In this document: positions 17,711-29,332 of the stretch, piece after piece
How positions within the stretch are numbered: position 1 is the stretch's first letter
How the letters are laid out: every line of letters begins with the position of its first letter
NCBI GenBank assembly: GCA_022760435.1
Contig: JALEFY010000025.1
Location: 62,001-126,000, forward strand
DNA from: Neomegalonema sp.
GTDB lineage: Bacteria > Pseudomonadota > Alphaproteobacteria > Rhodobacterales > Rhodobacteraceae
Direction: 5' to 3'
DNA: 64,000 bases
Position numbers and translations under genes: made by a program
Notes under the pieces: generated by a model
The model's database searches: none
Seen by the model: the letters and a program-made list of their open reading frames with translations, nothing else
Told to the model about the DNA's origin: nothing

Positions 17711-19795
17711 ATGAGCGACTTGCGCAAAATCATCATCGACGGCCAGGAAGTCGAGGTCCATCCGGATCTGGCCCTGATCCAGGCGTGTGAGCAGGCGGGC
17801 ATCGCGGTGCCGCGCTTTTGCTATCACGACCGCCTGTCCATCGCCGGCAATTGCCGGATGTGCCTGGTGGAAGTGGTCGGGGGCCCGCCCAAGCCCGCAG
17901 CCTCGTGCCACATGCAGGTGAAGGATCTGCGCGGCGGGCGCAATGGCGAGCTGCCGGAGATCAAGACCAACTCACCGATGGTGAAGAAGGCGCGCGAAGG
18001 GGTGATGGAGTTCCTGCTCATCAACCACCCGCTCGATTGCCCGATCTGCGATCAGGGCGGCGAATGCGATTTGCAGGATCAGGCGCTGGCCTTTGGGCGC
18101 GATTGCTCGCGCTTTGAGGAAGACAAGCGCTCGATGGACGAGATCAATCTCGGCCCGCTGATCAAGACCCAGATGACCCGCTGCATCCAGTGCACCCGCT
18201 GCGTGCGCTACATGACCGAGGTCGCCGGGGTGCCGGAGATGGGCTGCACCGGGCGCGGCGAGGATGCGGAGATCATCTCCTATCTCGACCGCAACCTTTC
18301 CTCAGAGATGCAGGGCAATGTGATCGATCTTTGCCCGGTCGGCGCGCTGACCAGCCGCCCTTACGCCTTCACGGCGCGGCCCTGGGAGCTGAAAAAGACC
18401 GAGAGCATCGATGTGATGGACGCGCTCGGCGCCAATATCCGCATTGATGTGCGCGGGCGCGAAGTCATGCGCATCATGCCGCGTAACAATGACGATGTGA
18501 ATGAGGAGTGGATCTCCGACAAGACCCGCTTCATCTGGGACGGGCTGCGCAATCAGCGGCTCGATCGGCCTTATGTGCGCGGCACCGATGGCAAGCTCGC
18601 CCCGGCAAGCTGGGAGCAGGCCTTCACCGCGATTGCGGACAAGATGGCCGGGCTTTCGGGCGGGCAGATCGCGGCCATCGCCGGGGATCTGGTCTCGGTC
18701 GAGGCGATGTGGGCGCTCAAGCAATTGCTGGCGCAAAAGGGCGTCGAGAGCCTCGAGTGTCGGCAGGATGGCGCGCTGATCCCGACCGACAACCCGTCGG
18801 CGGCGCTGTTCAACCCGAGCATTGCCGGGATTGATGAGGCCGATGCGATCCTGCTGATCGGCACCAATCCGCGGCTCGAGAGCCCGGTGCTCAATGCCCG
18901 CATCCGCAAGGCCTGGCTCAATGGCGCGGAAGTCGGTCTGATCGGCCAGCCGGTCGACCTGACTTATGAGTACGCGCATGTTGGCGCCGGTCCGCGCTCG
19001 CTGGCCGATTTCGATCAGAGCGGCTTTTATTCGGTGCTCAAGAACGCGAAGCGGCCGATGGTGGTGCTCGGCAATGGCGTGCTCGCGCGCCGCGACGGTC
19101 TCGCGATCCTCGGCACGGCGATGCAACTGGCCGAGCATGTCGGTGCGATCCAGGAAGACTGGACCGGCTTTGGCGTGCTGCACACCGCGGCCTCGCGGAT
19201 CGGCGGGCTCGAGATCGGCTTTGTGCCGGGCGAGAACGGGCGCGCGCTGCCGAGCATCCTCGACGGTGCGGCGACCGGCGCGGTCGAGATGGTCTGGCTG
19301 CTGGGCGCCGATGAGATCGACATGAACCGCCTGGGCGGCGCCTTCGTCGTCTATCAGGGCAGCCATGGCGATGCCGGTGCGCACCGCGCGGATGTGATCC
19401 TGCCCGGCGCGACCTATACCGAGGAGCCGGGGATCTTCGTCAATCTCGAAGGGCGGCCGCAACAGGCAATGTCCGCGGGGCTGGCTCCGGGCGAGGCGAA
19501 GGAGAACTGGGCAATCATCCGGGCACTTTCGGCGCATCTGGGCGCGACCTTGCCGTTCAACTCGCTGGCCGAGCTGCGTGCGCAATTGGCCAATGAGCAT
19601 CCGCGCCTTTGGGACGAGATGGACATGCCGGCCCGCGCGGCCTGGCAGCCGCTGGTCGCTGGGGCGATGGATGACACGCCTTTCGCACCAACCATTCAGG
19701 ATTTCTACCTGACCAACCCGATCGCCCGCGCCTCGCAAGTGATGGCGCAGCTTTCCAAAGATGCGGCCGAGCGGGCTGCGGTCGCGGCCGAATAG
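17711..19795 (+). CDS. nuoG: NADH-quinone oxidoreductase subunit G
   Basis: A 694-residue, 75 kDa-type subunit with an N-terminal ferredoxin-like region that holds clusters N1b ([15 protein letters not shown] and SC), N5 ([19 protein letters not shown], one His and three Cys) and N4 ([12 protein letters not shown] with LCPVGALT). The remainder resembles the molybdopterin oxidoreductase fold but is only structural, with no cofactor ligand. Length and domain order are normal. It lies 14 bases after nuoF. Confidence 0.97.
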   Translation: MSDLRKIIIDGQEVEVHPDLALIQACEQAGIAVPRFCYHDRLSIAGNCRMCLVEVVGGPPKPAASCHMQVKDLRGGRNGELPEIKTNSPMVKKAREGVMEFLLINHPLDCPICDQGGECDLQDQALAFGRDCSRFEEDKRSMDEINLGPLIKTQMTRCIQCTRCVRYMTEVAGVPEMGCTGRGEDAEIISYLDRNLSSEMQGNVIDLCPVGALTSRPYAFTARPWELKKTESIDVMDALGANIRIDVRGREVMRIMPRNNDDVNEEWISDKTRFIWDGLRNQRLDRPYVRGTDGKLAPASWEQAFTAIADKMAGLSGGQIAAIAGDLVSVEAMWALKQLLAQKGVESLECRQDGALIPTDNPSAALFNPSIAGIDEADAILLIGTNPRLESPVLNARIRKAWLNGAEVGLIGQPVDLTYEYAHVGAGPRSLADFDQSGFYSVLKNAKRPMVVLGNGVLARRDGLAILGTAMQLAEHVGAIQEDWTGFGVLHTAASRIGGLEIGFVPGENGRALPSILDGAATGAVEMVWLLGADEIDMNRLGGAFVVYQGSHGDAGAHRADVILPGATYTEEPGIFVNLEGRPQQAMSAGLAPGEAKENWAIIRALSAHLGATLPFNSLAELRAQLANEHPRLWDEMDMPARAAWQPLVAGAMDDTPFAPTIQDFYLTNPIARASQVMAQLSKDAAERAAVAAE

Positions 19796-19807
19796 GAGGC
19801 AAGGGAA

Positions 19808-20857
19808 ATGCAAGAAGTCAGCTTTGTCTCCGAATATTTGCTGCCGGGCCTTTGGGTGCTGGCACAATGCCTGATCCTCACCGTCTGCCTGCTGGTGGCG
19901 CTCGCCTTCCTGCTGCTGATGGACCGCAAGGTATGGGCGGCGGTGCAGTTGCGGCGCGGCCCGAACGTGGTCGGTCCCTACGGTCTGTTCCAGTCCTTCG
20001 CCGATTTCGGCAAGTTCGTGCTCAAGGAGATCGTGATCCCGGCGGGCGCCGACAAGATGGTGTTTCTGCTGGCGCCGATGATCGTGTTCGTGCTGGCGGT
20101 GATCGGCTGGGCGGCGATCCCGTTTGCCGAAGGCTGGGTGATTGCTGATCTCAATGTCGGCATTCTCTATGTGCTGGCGATGTCCTCGCTCGGTGTGCTT
20201 GGGGTAATCCTGGGCGGCTGGGCGTCGAACTCGAAATACCCGTTCCTGGGCGGTTTGCGCTCGGCGGCGCAGATGGTGTCCTATGAGGTCTCGATCGGCT
20301 TCATTCTGGTGTCGATCCTGCTGAGCGTCGGCTCGCTGAACCTCAGCGATATCGTGCGCGCGCAGGACGGGGCCTATGGCCTGTTCTCCTGGTACTGGCT
20401 GCCGCATCTGCCGATGCTGGTGCTGTTCTTCGTCTCGGCCCTGGCCGAGACCAACCGGCCGCCCTTCGATCTGCCCGAAGCTGAATCCGAGCTCGTCGCC
20501 GGTTATCAGGTCGAGTATAGCTCCACCCCCTATCTGCTGTTCATGATCGGCGAGTACATGAACATCGTGCTGATGTGCGCGATGACCTCGATCCTGTTCT
20601 TTGGCGGCTGGCTGTCGCCGATCCCGGGCCTGCCGGACGGGGTGATGTGGATGGTGATCAAGATGGTGGCGATGTTCTTCGTCTTCGCCATGGTCAAGGC
20701 GATCGTGCCGCGTTACCGCTACGACCAGTTGATGCGGCTGGGCTGGAAAGTCTTCCTGCCGATGTCGCTGGCTTGGGTCGTGTTGACCGCGGTGGTGATG
20801 CGGGTGTTCGAGATCACGCCCTGGGCGGCCACGGCCGCAGCCCAGGCACTGAACTGA
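19808..20857 (+). CDS. nuoH: NADH-quinone oxidoreductase subunit H
   Basis: A 349-residue membrane subunit with about eight transmembrane helices that sits between the quinone site and the proton-pumping arm. Conserved [21 protein letters not shown] and [21 protein letters not shown] loops face the cytoplasm and contact the quinone channel. The ribosome binding site AGGAGG precedes the start, 12 bases after nuoG. It is normal in every visible feature. Confidence 0.97.
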   Translation: MQEVSFVSEYLLPGLWVLAQCLILTVCLLVALAFLLLMDRKVWAAVQLRRGPNVVGPYGLFQSFADFGKFVLKEIVIPAGADKMVFLLAPMIVFVLAVIGWAAIPFAEGWVIADLNVGILYVLAMSSLGVLGVILGGWASNSKYPFLGGLRSAAQMVSYEVSIGFILVSILLSVGSLNLSDIVRAQDGAYGLFSWYWLPHLPMLVLFFVSALAETNRPPFDLPEAESELVAGYQVEYSSTPYLLFMIGEYMNIVLMCAMTSILFFGGWLSPIPGLPDGVMWMVIKMVAMFFVFAMVKAIVPRYRYDQLMRLGWKVFLPMSLAWVVLTAVVMRVFEITPWAATAAAQALN

Positions 20858-20870
20858 GGGAGCGCGCAAG

Positions 20871-21398
20871 ATGGCTATGGCAAGCACCAATACCGGCGCG
20901 GTGCGCAAAGGGTTCAAGTGGAACAAGGCGGTGCAGTATTTCCTGCTCGCGGATTTCATTGGCGGCTTTGCGCTCGGGATGAAGTATTTCTTCAAGCCCA
21001 AGGCGACGCTGAACTATCCGCATGAGAAGGGCCCGCTCTCCCCGCGTTTTCGCGGTGAGCACGCGCTGCGCCGCTATCCGAGCGGCGAAGAACGCTGCAT
21101 CGCCTGCAAGCTGTGCGAGGCGATTTGCCCGGCGCAGGCGATCACCATCGAGGCCGCGGTGCGCGAGGATGGCTCGCGCCGCACCACCCGCTACGACATC
21201 GACATGACCAAATGCATCTATTGCGGCTTCTGTCAGGAAGCCTGCCCGGTGGATGCGATTGTCGAGGGGCCGAATTTCGAGTTCGCGACCGAGACCCGTG
21301 AGGAGCTGTTCTACAACAAGGACAAGCTCCTCGAAAACGGCGATCGGTGGGAGCGCGAGATCGCCCGCAATCTGGAGATCGACGCCGCCTATCGCTAG
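20871..21398 (+). CDS. nuoI: NADH-quinone oxidoreductase subunit I
   Basis: A 175-residue ferredoxin-type subunit that carries clusters N6a and N6b, relaying electrons to NuoB. Two CxxCxxCxxxCP motifs are visible: [16 protein letters not shown] and [16 protein letters not shown]. The N-terminal amphipathic stretch ([20 protein letters not shown]) lies along the membrane. It starts 13 bases after nuoH. Confidence 0.97.
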   Translation: MAMASTNTGAVRKGFKWNKAVQYFLLADFIGGFALGMKYFFKPKATLNYPHEKGPLSPRFRGEHALRRYPSGEERCIACKLCEAICPAQAITIEAAVREDGSRRTTRYDIDMTKCIYCGFCQEACPVDAIVEGPNFEFATETREELFYNKDKLLENGDRWEREIARNLEIDAAYR

Positions 21399-21460
21399 GG
21401 GCGGCGCGCAAGGTTCATCGGGCGCCGCTGCAAGGCAGCGTTCTGTGCAAGGCCGGTCTT

Positions 21461-21481
21461 GACCCGCAAGTATCGCGGGTC
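21461..21481 (+). other. hairpin in the long nuoI-nuoJ spacer
   Basis: GACCCGC (21461-21467) and GCGGGTC (21475-21481) form a perfect 7-bp stem with a 7-base loop. A second small palindrome, GACCAAAAGGTC, lies at 21526-21537. The 178-base gap is long for this operon and holds no convincing gene. The hairpins could mark mRNA processing or partial termination between the peripheral-arm and membrane-arm genes. Confidence 0.4.
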
Positions 21482-21576
21482 CAGAAAGCGGCGGAAATGA
21501 GAGGGCCCCCGGGTCGAGGTTGTCTGACCAAAAGGTCATCGGACCGAAGCTGGGCGCTGCATGAGAGAGAGGGGCC

Positions 21577-22203
21577 ATGGCCGCTGACGTTTTGCCCGTA
21601 CTGGCATTCTATCTTTTCTCGACGATCACGGTGATCTCCGCCCTGATGGTCGTGATCGCTTCCAACCCGGTGCGCTCGGTGCTGTGGTTGATCGCGGCCT
21701 TTTTCTCTTCTGCCGGCCTGTTCGTGCTGCTCGGCGCGGAATTCGTGGCGATGCTGATGCTGATTGTCTATGTCGGCGCGGTCGCGGTGCTGTTCCTGTT
21801 CGTGGTGATGATGCTCGATGTCGATTTCGTCGCCCTGCGCCAGGGGATGAGCGAGTATCTGCCGCTTGGTGCTTTTGTGGCGCTGATCCTGATTGTCGAG
21901 ATCGCGCTGGTCGTCGGCTTCTGGGTGGTCTCGCCGCAGGTGAGCACATTGATCGACAATCCGGCGCCTGCGATCACGCAAACGACCAACACCGCTGCGC
22001 TCGGCAACATCATCTATGACGACTACGCCTATCTGTTCCAGGCGGCGGGGCTGATCCTGCTGGTGGCGATGATCGGTGCGATCGTGCTGACCCTGCGCAC
22101 CCGCGAAGGGGTCAAGAAGCAGAGCGTGGTCGCGCAGATGCACCGTACCCGCGAGGAAGCGGTGGCCTTGGTCGATGTGAAGCCGGGGCAGGGGATCAAC
22201 TGA
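21577..22203 (+). CDS. nuoJ: NADH-quinone oxidoreductase subunit J
   Basis: A 208-residue membrane subunit with five transmembrane helices, including the third helix region [20 protein letters not shown] that holds the pi-bulge involved in coupling. The ribosome binding site GAGAGAGGGG lies 3 bases before the ATG, which sets this start. The C-terminal tail ([20 protein letters not shown]) is cytoplasmic, as in other alphaproteobacteria. Confidence 0.95.
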   Translation: MAADVLPVLAFYLFSTITVISALMVVIASNPVRSVLWLIAAFFSSAGLFVLLGAEFVAMLMLIVYVGAVAVLFLFVVMMLDVDFVALRQGMSEYLPLGAFVALILIVEIALVVGFWVVSPQVSTLIDNPAPAITQTTNTAALGNIIYDDYAYLFQAAGLILLVAMIGAIVLTLRTREGVKKQSVVAQMHRTREEAVALVDVKPGQGIN

Positions 22204-22300
22204 CCATGAACCGGGGCGCCTCGTTCGATCCGGGACGGGGCATGAGAATGATAACAGGGGCGGCCCGCATGTGGCTGCCTGTCAGAGCGAGGGACTGACC

Positions 22301-22621
22301 ATGGCCACGGGCCTTGAAATCGGTGTCGGGCATTTCCTGACCGTCGCGGCGATCCTGTTCGTGATCGGGATTTTCGGCATTTTTCTCAACCGCAAGAACG
22401 TCATCATCATCCTGATGTCGGTCGAGCTGATGCTGCTGGCGATCAACATCAACATGGTGGCCTTTTCATCCTATCTGGGCGATCTGACCGGGCAGGTCTT
22501 CACCTTGTTCATTCTCACCGTCGCCGCTGCCGAGGCGGCGATTGGTCTCGCAATCCTGGTCTGCTTCTTCCGCAACCGTGGCTCGATCGCGGTGGAAGAT
22601 GTCAATGTGATGAAAGGCTGA
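22301..22621 (+). CDS. nuoK: NADH-quinone oxidoreductase subunit K
   Basis: A 106-residue membrane subunit with three transmembrane helices, related to MrpC. Conserved glutamates in the helices ([13 protein letters not shown] and [12 protein letters not shown]) belong to the proton-translocation path. The ATG at 22301 follows GAGGGACTGACC. The 97-base gap after nuoJ holds only a 30-codon frame that I do not accept as a gene. Confidence 0.95.
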   Translation: MATGLEIGVGHFLTVAAILFVIGIFGIFLNRKNVIIILMSVELMLLAININMVAFSSYLGDLTGQVFTLFILTVAAAEAAIGLAILVCFFRNRGSIAVEDVNVMKG

Positions 22622-22625
22622 TCCG

Positions 22626-24599
22626 ATGATTGCGAAACTGATTGTCTTTCTGCCGCTGCTCGGCGCCTTCATCGCCGGTTTCTTCTGGCGCTACATTGGC
22701 GAGAAAGCGGCTCAATGGCTGCCCACCGGGATCCTGTTCCTGTGTGCGGCGCTGAGCTGGATGACTTTCTTCTCGGTGGCGGGGGGCGATGCGGGCACCG
22801 TGCCGGTGGCCAACTGGATCACCTCGGGCGATTTCGTTGCCGAATGGGCTCTGCGGGTCGATATGCTGACCGCGGTCATGCTGGTTGTGGTGACCACCGT
22901 CTCCGCGCTCGTGCATCTCTATTCGACCGGCTATATGGCCGAGGATCCGGCCAAGCCGCGCTTCTTTGCCTATCTGTCGCTCTTCACCTTCGCCATGCTG
23001 ATGCTGGTGACGGCCGATAACCTCTTGCAGATGTTCTTCGGCTGGGAGGGCGTGGGCCTTGCCTCCTATCTGCTGATCGGCTTCTGGTGGAAGAAGCCTT
23101 CGGCCAATGCCGCGGCGATCAAGGCTTTCGTGGTCAACCGGGTTGGTGATTTCGGCTTCGCGCTGGGGATTTTCGGCATCTACATGGTGTTCGGCACCAT
23201 CGAGTTCTCCGAGATCTTCGAGCAAGCGCATCATTTCGATGGCCAGACCTTCCGCTTTTTGGGCGCTGATTGGGATGTGCTGACCACCCTCACTTTCCTG
23301 CTGTTCATCGGCGCGATGGGCAAGTCGGCGCAGCTTGGCCTGCATACCTGGCTGCCGGATGCGATGGAGGGGCCGACCCCGGTGTCGGCGCTGATCCATG
23401 CCGCGACCATGGTGACAGCGGGCGTCTTCCTGGTTTGCCGGATGTCGCCGCTGTTCGAGCTCGCGCCCGACACGCTGTGGTTCGTGACCATCATCGGTGC
23501 GACGACCGCGTTCTTCGCGGCCACGATCGGCCTGGTGCAATATGACATCAAGCGGGTGATCGCCTATTCGACCTGCTCGCAGCTCGGTTACATGTTCTTT
23601 GCGGCGGGTGTGGGCGCCTATGAGGCGGCGATGTTCCACCTCTTCACCCATGCCTTCTTCAAGGCGCTGCTGTTCCTCGGCGCTGGCTCGGTGATCCATG
23701 CCATGCATCACGAGCAGGACATGCGCCAGTATGGCGGGCTGCACAAGGTGATCCCGATTACCTCGCTGATGATGCTGATCGGCACGCTGGCGATCACCGG
23801 GGTTGGCATTCCGCTCACCCATATCGGTTTCGCCGGGTTCCTCTCGAAGGACATGATCATCGAGGCCGCCTATGGCTCGCAGAATGCCGGGCATCTCTAT
23901 GCCTTCTGGATCGGCGTGATCGCCGCGGCGATGACCTCGTTCTATTCCTGGCGGCTCTATTTCAAGACCTTCCTTGGCACCTATCGCGGCGATCATCACA
24001 CGATGGAGCATGCGCATGAGAGCCCGATGGTCATGCTAATCCCGCTTTTCGTGCTCGGCGCGGGGGCGGTGCTGGCCGGGATGGTGTTCTACGAAGCCTT
24101 TGTTGGCCATGAGGCTTACGAGTTCTGGAACGGCACCCTGTTCCATCATCACTATCATGAGGATCACGGCACCAAAGTCGCCGAGGTTCTGCACCTCGCC
24201 CATGATGTGCCCGCCTGGGTCAAGGTGGCGCCATTCGTCGCGATGCTCAGCGGTCTGGTGTTGGCGGTGATCTTCTATCTTGTCAGCCCCGGTATTCCCG
24301 ATGCGCTCGACAAGCGGCACCCGGCTCTGCACGAATTCCTGCAACGCAAATGGTATTTCGACGAGCTCTATGACTTCCTGTTCGTTCGTCCGGCGATGTG
24401 GATCGGGCGTCAATTGTGGAAGAGCGGTGACGGCGCGGTGATCGACGGCACCATCAACGGCATCGCCATGGGCGCCGTGCCTGCGGTCAGCGAGGCCGCG
24501 CGCCGGGCGCAATCGGGGTATCTGTTCCGCTATGCCAGCGTCATGATCCTCGGCATCATCATCATCGTGAGCTGGTTCTTGTTCGGAGGCCGCGCCTAA
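22626..24599 (+). CDS. nuoL: NADH-quinone oxidoreductase subunit L
   Basis: A 657-residue antiporter-like subunit, the distal proton pump of complex I, with about 15-16 transmembrane helices and the long lateral helix near the C-terminus. The family core [44 protein letters not shown] region is present between roughly residues 225 and 270. It starts 4 bases after nuoK, and its TAA stop shares its last A with the nuoM ATG. Confidence 0.96.
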   Translation: MIAKLIVFLPLLGAFIAGFFWRYIGEKAAQWLPTGILFLCAALSWMTFFSVAGGDAGTVPVANWITSGDFVAEWALRVDMLTAVMLVVVTTVSALVHLYSTGYMAEDPAKPRFFAYLSLFTFAMLMLVTADNLLQMFFGWEGVGLASYLLIGFWWKKPSANAAAIKAFVVNRVGDFGFALGIFGIYMVFGTIEFSEIFEQAHHFDGQTFRFLGADWDVLTTLTFLLFIGAMGKSAQLGLHTWLPDAMEGPTPVSALIHAATMVTAGVFLVCRMSPLFELAPDTLWFVTIIGATTAFFAATIGLVQYDIKRVIAYSTCSQLGYMFFAAGVGAYEAAMFHLFTHAFFKALLFLGAGSVIHAMHHEQDMRQYGGLHKVIPITSLMMLIGTLAITGVGIPLTHIGFAGFLSKDMIIEAAYGSQNAGHLYAFWIGVIAAAMTSFYSWRLYFKTFLGTYRGDHHTMEHAHESPMVMLIPLFVLGAGAVLAGMVFYEAFVGHEAYEFWNGTLFHHHYHEDHGTKVAEVLHLAHDVPAWVKVAPFVAMLSGLVLAVIFYLVSPGIPDALDKRHPALHEFLQRKWYFDELYDFLFVRPAMWIGRQLWKSGDGAVIDGTINGIAMGAVPAVSEAARRAQSGYLFRYASVMILGIIIIVSWFLFGGRA

Positions 24600-26176
24600 T
24601 GTCGGATGCATCCTTTATCTCGGAATATCACTGGCTCACCTTCGTGACCTTCCTGCCCCTTGCGGGCGCTGCGCTGCTGCTGCTGTTTTCGGACAGTGAG
24701 GAGGGCGACCAGCTTCAGATCAAGCGCTTCGCGCTGGGGGTGACGGTCGTCGTCTTCATCGCCTCGATCCCGCTGCTGATGCTGTTCGACCCGACCCAGC
24801 AGGGCTATCAGTTCATCGAAGAGACCGAGTGGCTCGGCCTGCTCAAATACAAGCTTGGCGTCGATGGCATTTCGCTGCCCTTCGTGATGCTCACCACCTT
24901 CCTGATGCCGCTGACGATCCTGGCGAGCTGGGGCGTGAGCAAGCGGGTCAAGGAATACATGATCGCCTTCCTGGTGCTCGAGACGCTGATGATCGGCGTG
25001 TTCGTGGCCCTGGACATGATCCTGTTCTACCTGTTCTTCGAGGGCGGGCTGATCCCGATGTTCCTGATCATCGGGGTCTGGGGCGGCAAGGATCGCATCT
25101 ACGCGAGCTTCAAGTTCTTCCTCTACACGCTGCTTGGCTCGGTGCTGATGCTGATCGCGATGCTGTGGATGATCAACGAAGCGGGCACCTCCGATATCGT
25201 GCAGTTGCAGGAATACACTTTCTCCTCCACCCCGATCGAGATCCTGGGGCTTACCCTGCCTGCGGGCATGCAGACGCTGCTCTGGCTCGCCTTCTTCGCC
25301 AGCTTCGCGGTGAAGATGCCGATGTGGCCGGTGCATACCTGGCTGCCCGATGCGCATGTGCAAGCGCCGACGGCCGGTTCGGTGATCCTGGCCGCGGTGC
25401 TGCTGAAGATGGGCGGCTATGGCTTCTTGCGGTTCTCTTTGCCGATGTTCCCGGTAGCCTCGGATCAGATGGCGACCTTCGTCTTCACCCTCAGCGTGAT
25501 CGCGATCATCTACACTTCGCTGGTGGCGCTGGTGCAGGAGGATATCAAGAAGCTGATCGCCTATTCCTCGGTCGCACATATGGGCTATGTGACCATGGGG
25601 ATTTTCGCAGGCAACCAGCAGGGCGTCGATGGCGCCATGTTCCAGATGATCAGCCATGGCTTCATCTCCGGCGCGCTGTTCTTGCTGGTCGGGGTGATCT
25701 ATGACCGGATGCATACCCGCGATATCGGCTTTTACGGCGGTCTGGCGATCCGGATGCCGATCTACGCCACGGTGATGGGCCTGTTCGCGATGGCCAATGT
25801 CGGCTTGCCGGGCACTTCCGGCTTTGTCGGCGAGATCCTCGCTCTCACCGGGACATTCCAGGCGAGCACCTGGGTGGCGCTGTTCGCCACCACCGGCGTG
25901 ATCCTGTCGGCGGCTTATATGCTCTACATGTATCGCCAGGTGGTGCTGGGAGAGATGACCAATCCCAAACTGGCTGAGATCACCGATATGAACGGGCGGG
26001 AAGTCTTCATCATCGCGCCGCTGGTGATCGGCACGCTCCTGCTCGGGGTGCAGCCGGGGCTGGTGATGGATATCTTTGCGCCGGCGGTCGAGCATCTGCT
26101 CGATGGTTATGACAGTGCCGTTGCCGCTGCGCAGGGCGTGATGGACACCGCTGCGCACAGCGCGCCGGCACATTAA
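24599..26176 (+). CDS. nuoM: NADH-quinone oxidoreductase subunit M
   Basis: A 525-residue antiporter-like proton-pumping subunit with about 14 transmembrane helices. [20 protein letters not shown] and [20 protein letters not shown] are family signatures with the key lysines, and [16 protein letters not shown] holds the conserved N-terminal glutamate. The ATG overlaps the nuoL stop by one base (TAATG), so translation is coupled. Confidence 0.97.
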   Translation: MSDASFISEYHWLTFVTFLPLAGAALLLLFSDSEEGDQLQIKRFALGVTVVVFIASIPLLMLFDPTQQGYQFIEETEWLGLLKYKLGVDGISLPFVMLTTFLMPLTILASWGVSKRVKEYMIAFLVLETLMIGVFVALDMILFYLFFEGGLIPMFLIIGVWGGKDRIYASFKFFLYTLLGSVLMLIAMLWMINEAGTSDIVQLQEYTFSSTPIEILGLTLPAGMQTLLWLAFFASFAVKMPMWPVHTWLPDAHVQAPTAGSVILAAVLLKMGGYGFLRFSLPMFPVASDQMATFVFTLSVIAIIYTSLVALVQEDIKKLIAYSSVAHMGYVTMGIFAGNQQGVDGAMFQMISHGFISGALFLLVGVIYDRMHTRDIGFYGGLAIRMPIYATVMGLFAMANVGLPGTSGFVGEILALTGTFQASTWVALFATTGVILSAAYMLYMYRQVVLGEMTNPKLAEITDMNGREVFIIAPLVIGTLLLGVQPGLVMDIFAPAVEHLLDGYDSAVAAAQGVMDTAAHSAPAH

Positions 26177-26194
26177 GACGAGGGTTTGCGAGAC

Positions 26195-27706
26195 ATGAGC
26201 ACTTTATACGCTGATCTGGCGATTGTCCGGCCCGAGATCGTTTTGGCCATTGGCGCGATGATCTTGCTGGTTCTGGGCGTGTTTCGCGCTGCTGGCGATG
26301 CCCAGGCCGAAGCCACGACCGGGCGGCTGGTCTATGCGGTGAGCATCTTCCTGCTGCTCGCGACGGGGCTGATCGTGATCGTCTACGGGGGCGGTGAGAC
26401 CCGTGAGGCGTTTGGCGGCATGTTCGTCGATGATGCCTTTGCCCGCTATGCCAAGGTGCTGATCCTGTTCAGCGCCGCGCTGATCATGATCCTCGGGCTC
26501 GAATATCTGGCCCGTAACAACATGATGAAGTTCGAATACCCGATCATCATTCTGTTCGCTGTGATCGGGATGATGATGATGGTTTCGGCAAATGATCTGC
26601 TCTCGCTCTATATGGGGCTCGAGCTGCAATCGCTCTCGCTCTATATCATCGCCGCTTTCCGCCGCGACTCGGTGCGCTCGACCGAAGCCGGGCTGAAATA
26701 TTTCGTCCTCGGCGCGCTGAGCTCGGGTCTGCTGCTCTATGGCATGTCGCTGGTCTATGGATTTACCGGCTCGACCTCCTTTGATGCGATTGCGCAGGCG
26801 GTGACCGGGACCGAGAAAATGGGCGTCGGCCTGCTGTTCGGCCTGAGTTTCATGGCAGCCGGTTTCGCCTTCAAGATTTCGGCGGCGCCTTTCCATATGT
26901 GGACGCCGGATGTCTATGAGGGCGCGCCGATGCCGGTGACGGCGCTGTTCGCCACTGCGCCGAAAGTGGCGGCGGGAGCGATGTTTGCCCGTGCCATGGT
27001 CGAGCCTTTTGGCGCTGGCACCGATCAATGGCAACAGATCCTCGCCTTTCTGGCGGTGGCCTCCATGTTCCTCGGCGCGGTTGCCGGGATCGGGCAGACC
27101 AATATCAAGCGTCTGATGGCTTATTCCTCGATCGGTCATATGGGCTTTGCGCTGGTGGGCCTTGCCGCGGGCGGCGAGAAGGGTGTGCAGGCGATGCTTG
27201 TCTATCTCGCGATCTATGTGGCGATGAATGTCGGCGTGTTCGCCTTCCTGCTGACCATGACCCGTAATGGCAAGCAGGCGGTGAAGATCGCCGATCTTGC
27301 AGGGCTCGGCACCACCCACCCTGCTGCGGCAGCTTGCGTGGCGATCCTGATGTTCTCGCTGGCCGGGATTCCGCCGCTTGCGGGCTTCTTCGCCAAGTAT
27401 TTCGTGCTCAATGCTGCGGTGGATGCCGGGCTGTCCTGGCTCGCCATTGCCGGGGTGATCGCCTCGGTGATCAGCGCCTTCTATTACCTGCGCATCGTCA
27501 AGGTGATGTATTTTGACGAAGCGGGTGAACCCCTGACCATTCTGGGCGGGGCCGAGCATAAGGTGACCTGGGCAGTGGCGGCGCTGCTGATGCTGGTGGC
27601 GATCTTCCCGTTCGAGCCGTTTAACGGTCTGGGGACACCTGAAGCGGCCGAGCGCGCAGCACAATCGCTCGATATCATCGGCCATGCCGGTGTTCCGGGG
27701 CATTGA
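26195..27706 (+). CDS. nuoN: NADH-quinone oxidoreductase subunit N
   Basis: A 503-residue antiporter-like proton-pumping subunit with about 14 transmembrane helices. ISAAPFHMWTPDVYEGAPMP and TNIKRLMAYSSIGHMGFALV are typical NuoN motifs, and MGLELQSLSLYIIAAFRR is the conserved N-terminal helix. I chose the ATG at 26195 over a TTG 9 bases upstream; GAGGG lies just before. The last nuo gene; its stop overlaps the birA start. Confidence 0.97.
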   Translation: MSTLYADLAIVRPEIVLAIGAMILLVLGVFRAAGDAQAEATTGRLVYAVSIFLLLATGLIVIVYGGGETREAFGGMFVDDAFARYAKVLILFSAALIMILGLEYLARNNMMKFEYPIIILFAVIGMMMMVSANDLLSLYMGLELQSLSLYIIAAFRRDSVRSTEAGLKYFVLGALSSGLLLYGMSLVYGFTGSTSFDAIAQAVTGTEKMGVGLLFGLSFMAAGFAFKISAAPFHMWTPDVYEGAPMPVTALFATAPKVAAGAMFARAMVEPFGAGTDQWQQILAFLAVASMFLGAVAGIGQTNIKRLMAYSSIGHMGFALVGLAAGGEKGVQAMLVYLAIYVAMNVGVFAFLLTMTRNGKQAVKIADLAGLGTTHPAAAACVAILMFSLAGIPPLAGFFAKYFVLNAAVDAGLSWLAIAGVIASVISAFYYLRIVKVMYFDEAGEPLTILGGAEHKVTWAVAALLMLVAIFPFEPFNGLGTPEAAERAAQSLDIIGHAGVPGH

Positions 27707-28506
27707 TGATTGCGCAGGCGCGCTCCTGGGCTCCTGACTTCCAGCGCCGCGACTATGCGGCGCTGCCGAGTACGAATAGCGAAGCGCGCCGGCTCTATGA
27801 GGCCGGCGAGAACGGTGGCCTCTGGGTCGTTGCCGATCAGCAGGTCACCGGTCGCGGTCGCCAGAACCGGCCCTGGATCTCCGGCGAGGGGGATCTGACC
27901 GCCACCTACCTGCTCACCACGCGGCACCCAGCCTTTCGCAATCAGGATGGCCAGCCGCGCCGGAGCCTGGCCGAGGCGGCGACACTCACTTTCGCGACAT
28001 CGCTGGCGATCCTGGAACTGGTGCGCGATGTGGCACCGATGGCGCCGCTGGCGCTCAAATGGCCCAATGATGTCTTGCTCGATGGCTGCAAGCTTTGCGG
28101 TATCCTGCTCGAAGCCTTCGGATCCTCGCAGCAATATGGGCTCGCGATCGGGGTCGGCATCAATCTGGTCACCGCGCCGCCCGCTGATCCGCAAGCCGCC
28201 TTCGCACCGACCTCGCTCAAATCAGCGCTTGGCATCGAGCTGGGGCGCGACGAAGCCCTGACCGTGCTCGCATCTCACCTGGATCGCCGCATCGACCAAT
28301 GGCTCGGCGGCGGCTTTGCGGCGATACGCGGCGACTGGATGAGCCATGCCGCCCGCCTTGGCGAGCCGATCGAGGCTCGATTGCCGCGTGAGATCATCCG
28401 CGGGGTGTTCAAGGAGGTGGACGCGAGCGGCGCGCTTGTACTAGACACAACCGCAGGGACGCGTCAGATCGCTGCGGCGGATGTCTTCTTTCCGGCTCCA
28501 AACTGA
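27706..28506 (+). CDS. birA: biotin--[acetyl-CoA-carboxylase] ligase
   Basis: A 266-residue class I biotin protein ligase without the N-terminal DNA-binding domain, so it attaches biotin to carboxylases but should not repress bio genes. The ATP/biotin site motif GRGRQNRPW and KWPNDVLLDGCKLCGIL are clear, with GVGIN following. Its ATG overlaps the nuoN stop (TGATG), so it is translated from the nuo mRNA. The nuoN-birA-coaX-rnj order is typical of Rhodobacterales and near relatives. Confidence 0.95.
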   Translation: MIAQARSWAPDFQRRDYAALPSTNSEARRLYEAGENGGLWVVADQQVTGRGRQNRPWISGEGDLTATYLLTTRHPAFRNQDGQPRRSLAEAATLTFATSLAILELVRDVAPMAPLALKWPNDVLLDGCKLCGILLEAFGSSQQYGLAIGVGINLVTAPPADPQAAFAPTSLKSALGIELGRDEALTVLASHLDRRIDQWLGGGFAAIRGDWMSHAARLGEPIEARLPREIIRGVFKEVDASGALVLDTTAGTRQIAAADVFFPAPN

Positions 28507-28529
28507 GTAGTTGAAAAGGGATCGCCCGC

Positions 28530-29321
28530 ATGTTGCTCGCGATTGATGTTGGCAACACGAATACCGTGTTCGCGGTTCATGATGGGGCGGGCTTCGCCGC
28601 CACCTGGCGGATCCGGACGGAAGGCCGGCGCACGGCCGATGAGTATTTCGTCTGGCTCAAACAATTGATGATCCACCAGAATATCGCGCTCGATGATATC
28701 GAGGGCATGATCATCGGGGCGACCGCGCCGCAGACCCTGTTCAATTTGCGTCGCCTTGGGCGCACCTATTTCGATTGCGAGCCGTTGATCATCGGCGATC
28801 CAGGTGTGGTCATCAACGTGCCGGTCGAGTATGACAACCCTTCAGGCATCGGGGCCGACCGGCTGCTGAATGCGCTGGCGGCCTATCAAACATATGGACC
28901 CAACCTGATCGTGGTGGATTTCGGCACGGCGACGACCTTCGACATCGTCAATGAGCGCGGCGCCTATATTGGCGGCATTATCGCGCCGGGCGTGCGCATC
29001 GCCGCCGAAGCCCTCTATCAGGCTGCGTCGAAACTGCCGCGCGTCGATATCGACAAACCGGCGCGCGTGATTGGCAAGGATACCGTTCCCGGCATGCAAT
29101 CCGGGCTGTTCTGGGGATATGTGAGCCTGATCGAAGGGCTGGTCCGGCGGATCGAGAACGAGCTCGACCGCGAGATGACCGTCATCGGCACCGGCGGCCT
29201 GTCACCGATCTTTGCGCAAGGCACCGAGCTGTTTGCGCATGTTGATCCGGATCTGACACTGCGCGGGCTCGTGGAAGTTTATCGGCGTAACGTCGGCCGA
29301 CCAAGCGACGTTGGAGACTGA
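28530..29321 (+). CDS. coaX: type III pantothenate kinase
   Basis: A 263-residue ASKHA-fold kinase that phosphorylates pantothenate, the first step of CoA synthesis. DVGNTNTVFAVHDG is the N-terminal phosphate loop, PSGIGADRLLNALAA contains the conserved substrate region, and DFGTATTFDIV is the second phosphate motif. It lies 23 bases after birA and 11 before rnj, probably in one transcript. Confidence 0.96.
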   Translation: MLLAIDVGNTNTVFAVHDGAGFAATWRIRTEGRRTADEYFVWLKQLMIHQNIALDDIEGMIIGATAPQTLFNLRRLGRTYFDCEPLIIGDPGVVINVPVEYDNPSGIGADRLLNALAAYQTYGPNLIVVDFGTATTFDIVNERGAYIGGIIAPGVRIAAEALYQAASKLPRVDIDKPARVIGKDTVPGMQSGLFWGYVSLIEGLVRRIENELDREMTVIGTGGLSPIFAQGTELFAHVDPDLTLRGLVEVYRRNVGRPSDVGD

Positions 29322-29332
29322 AAGGACAGGCA

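Noticed and set aside
18302-21001. 899-codon open frame on the minus strand across nuoG-nuoH-nuoI
   Set aside because: It is the antisense shadow of strongly conserved nuo genes in high-GC codon context; its translation is His/Arg-rich with no family features.
22206-22298. 30-codon frame between nuoJ and nuoK
   Set aside because: Arg/Gly-rich composition, no hydrophobic or conserved element, and its only support is position.
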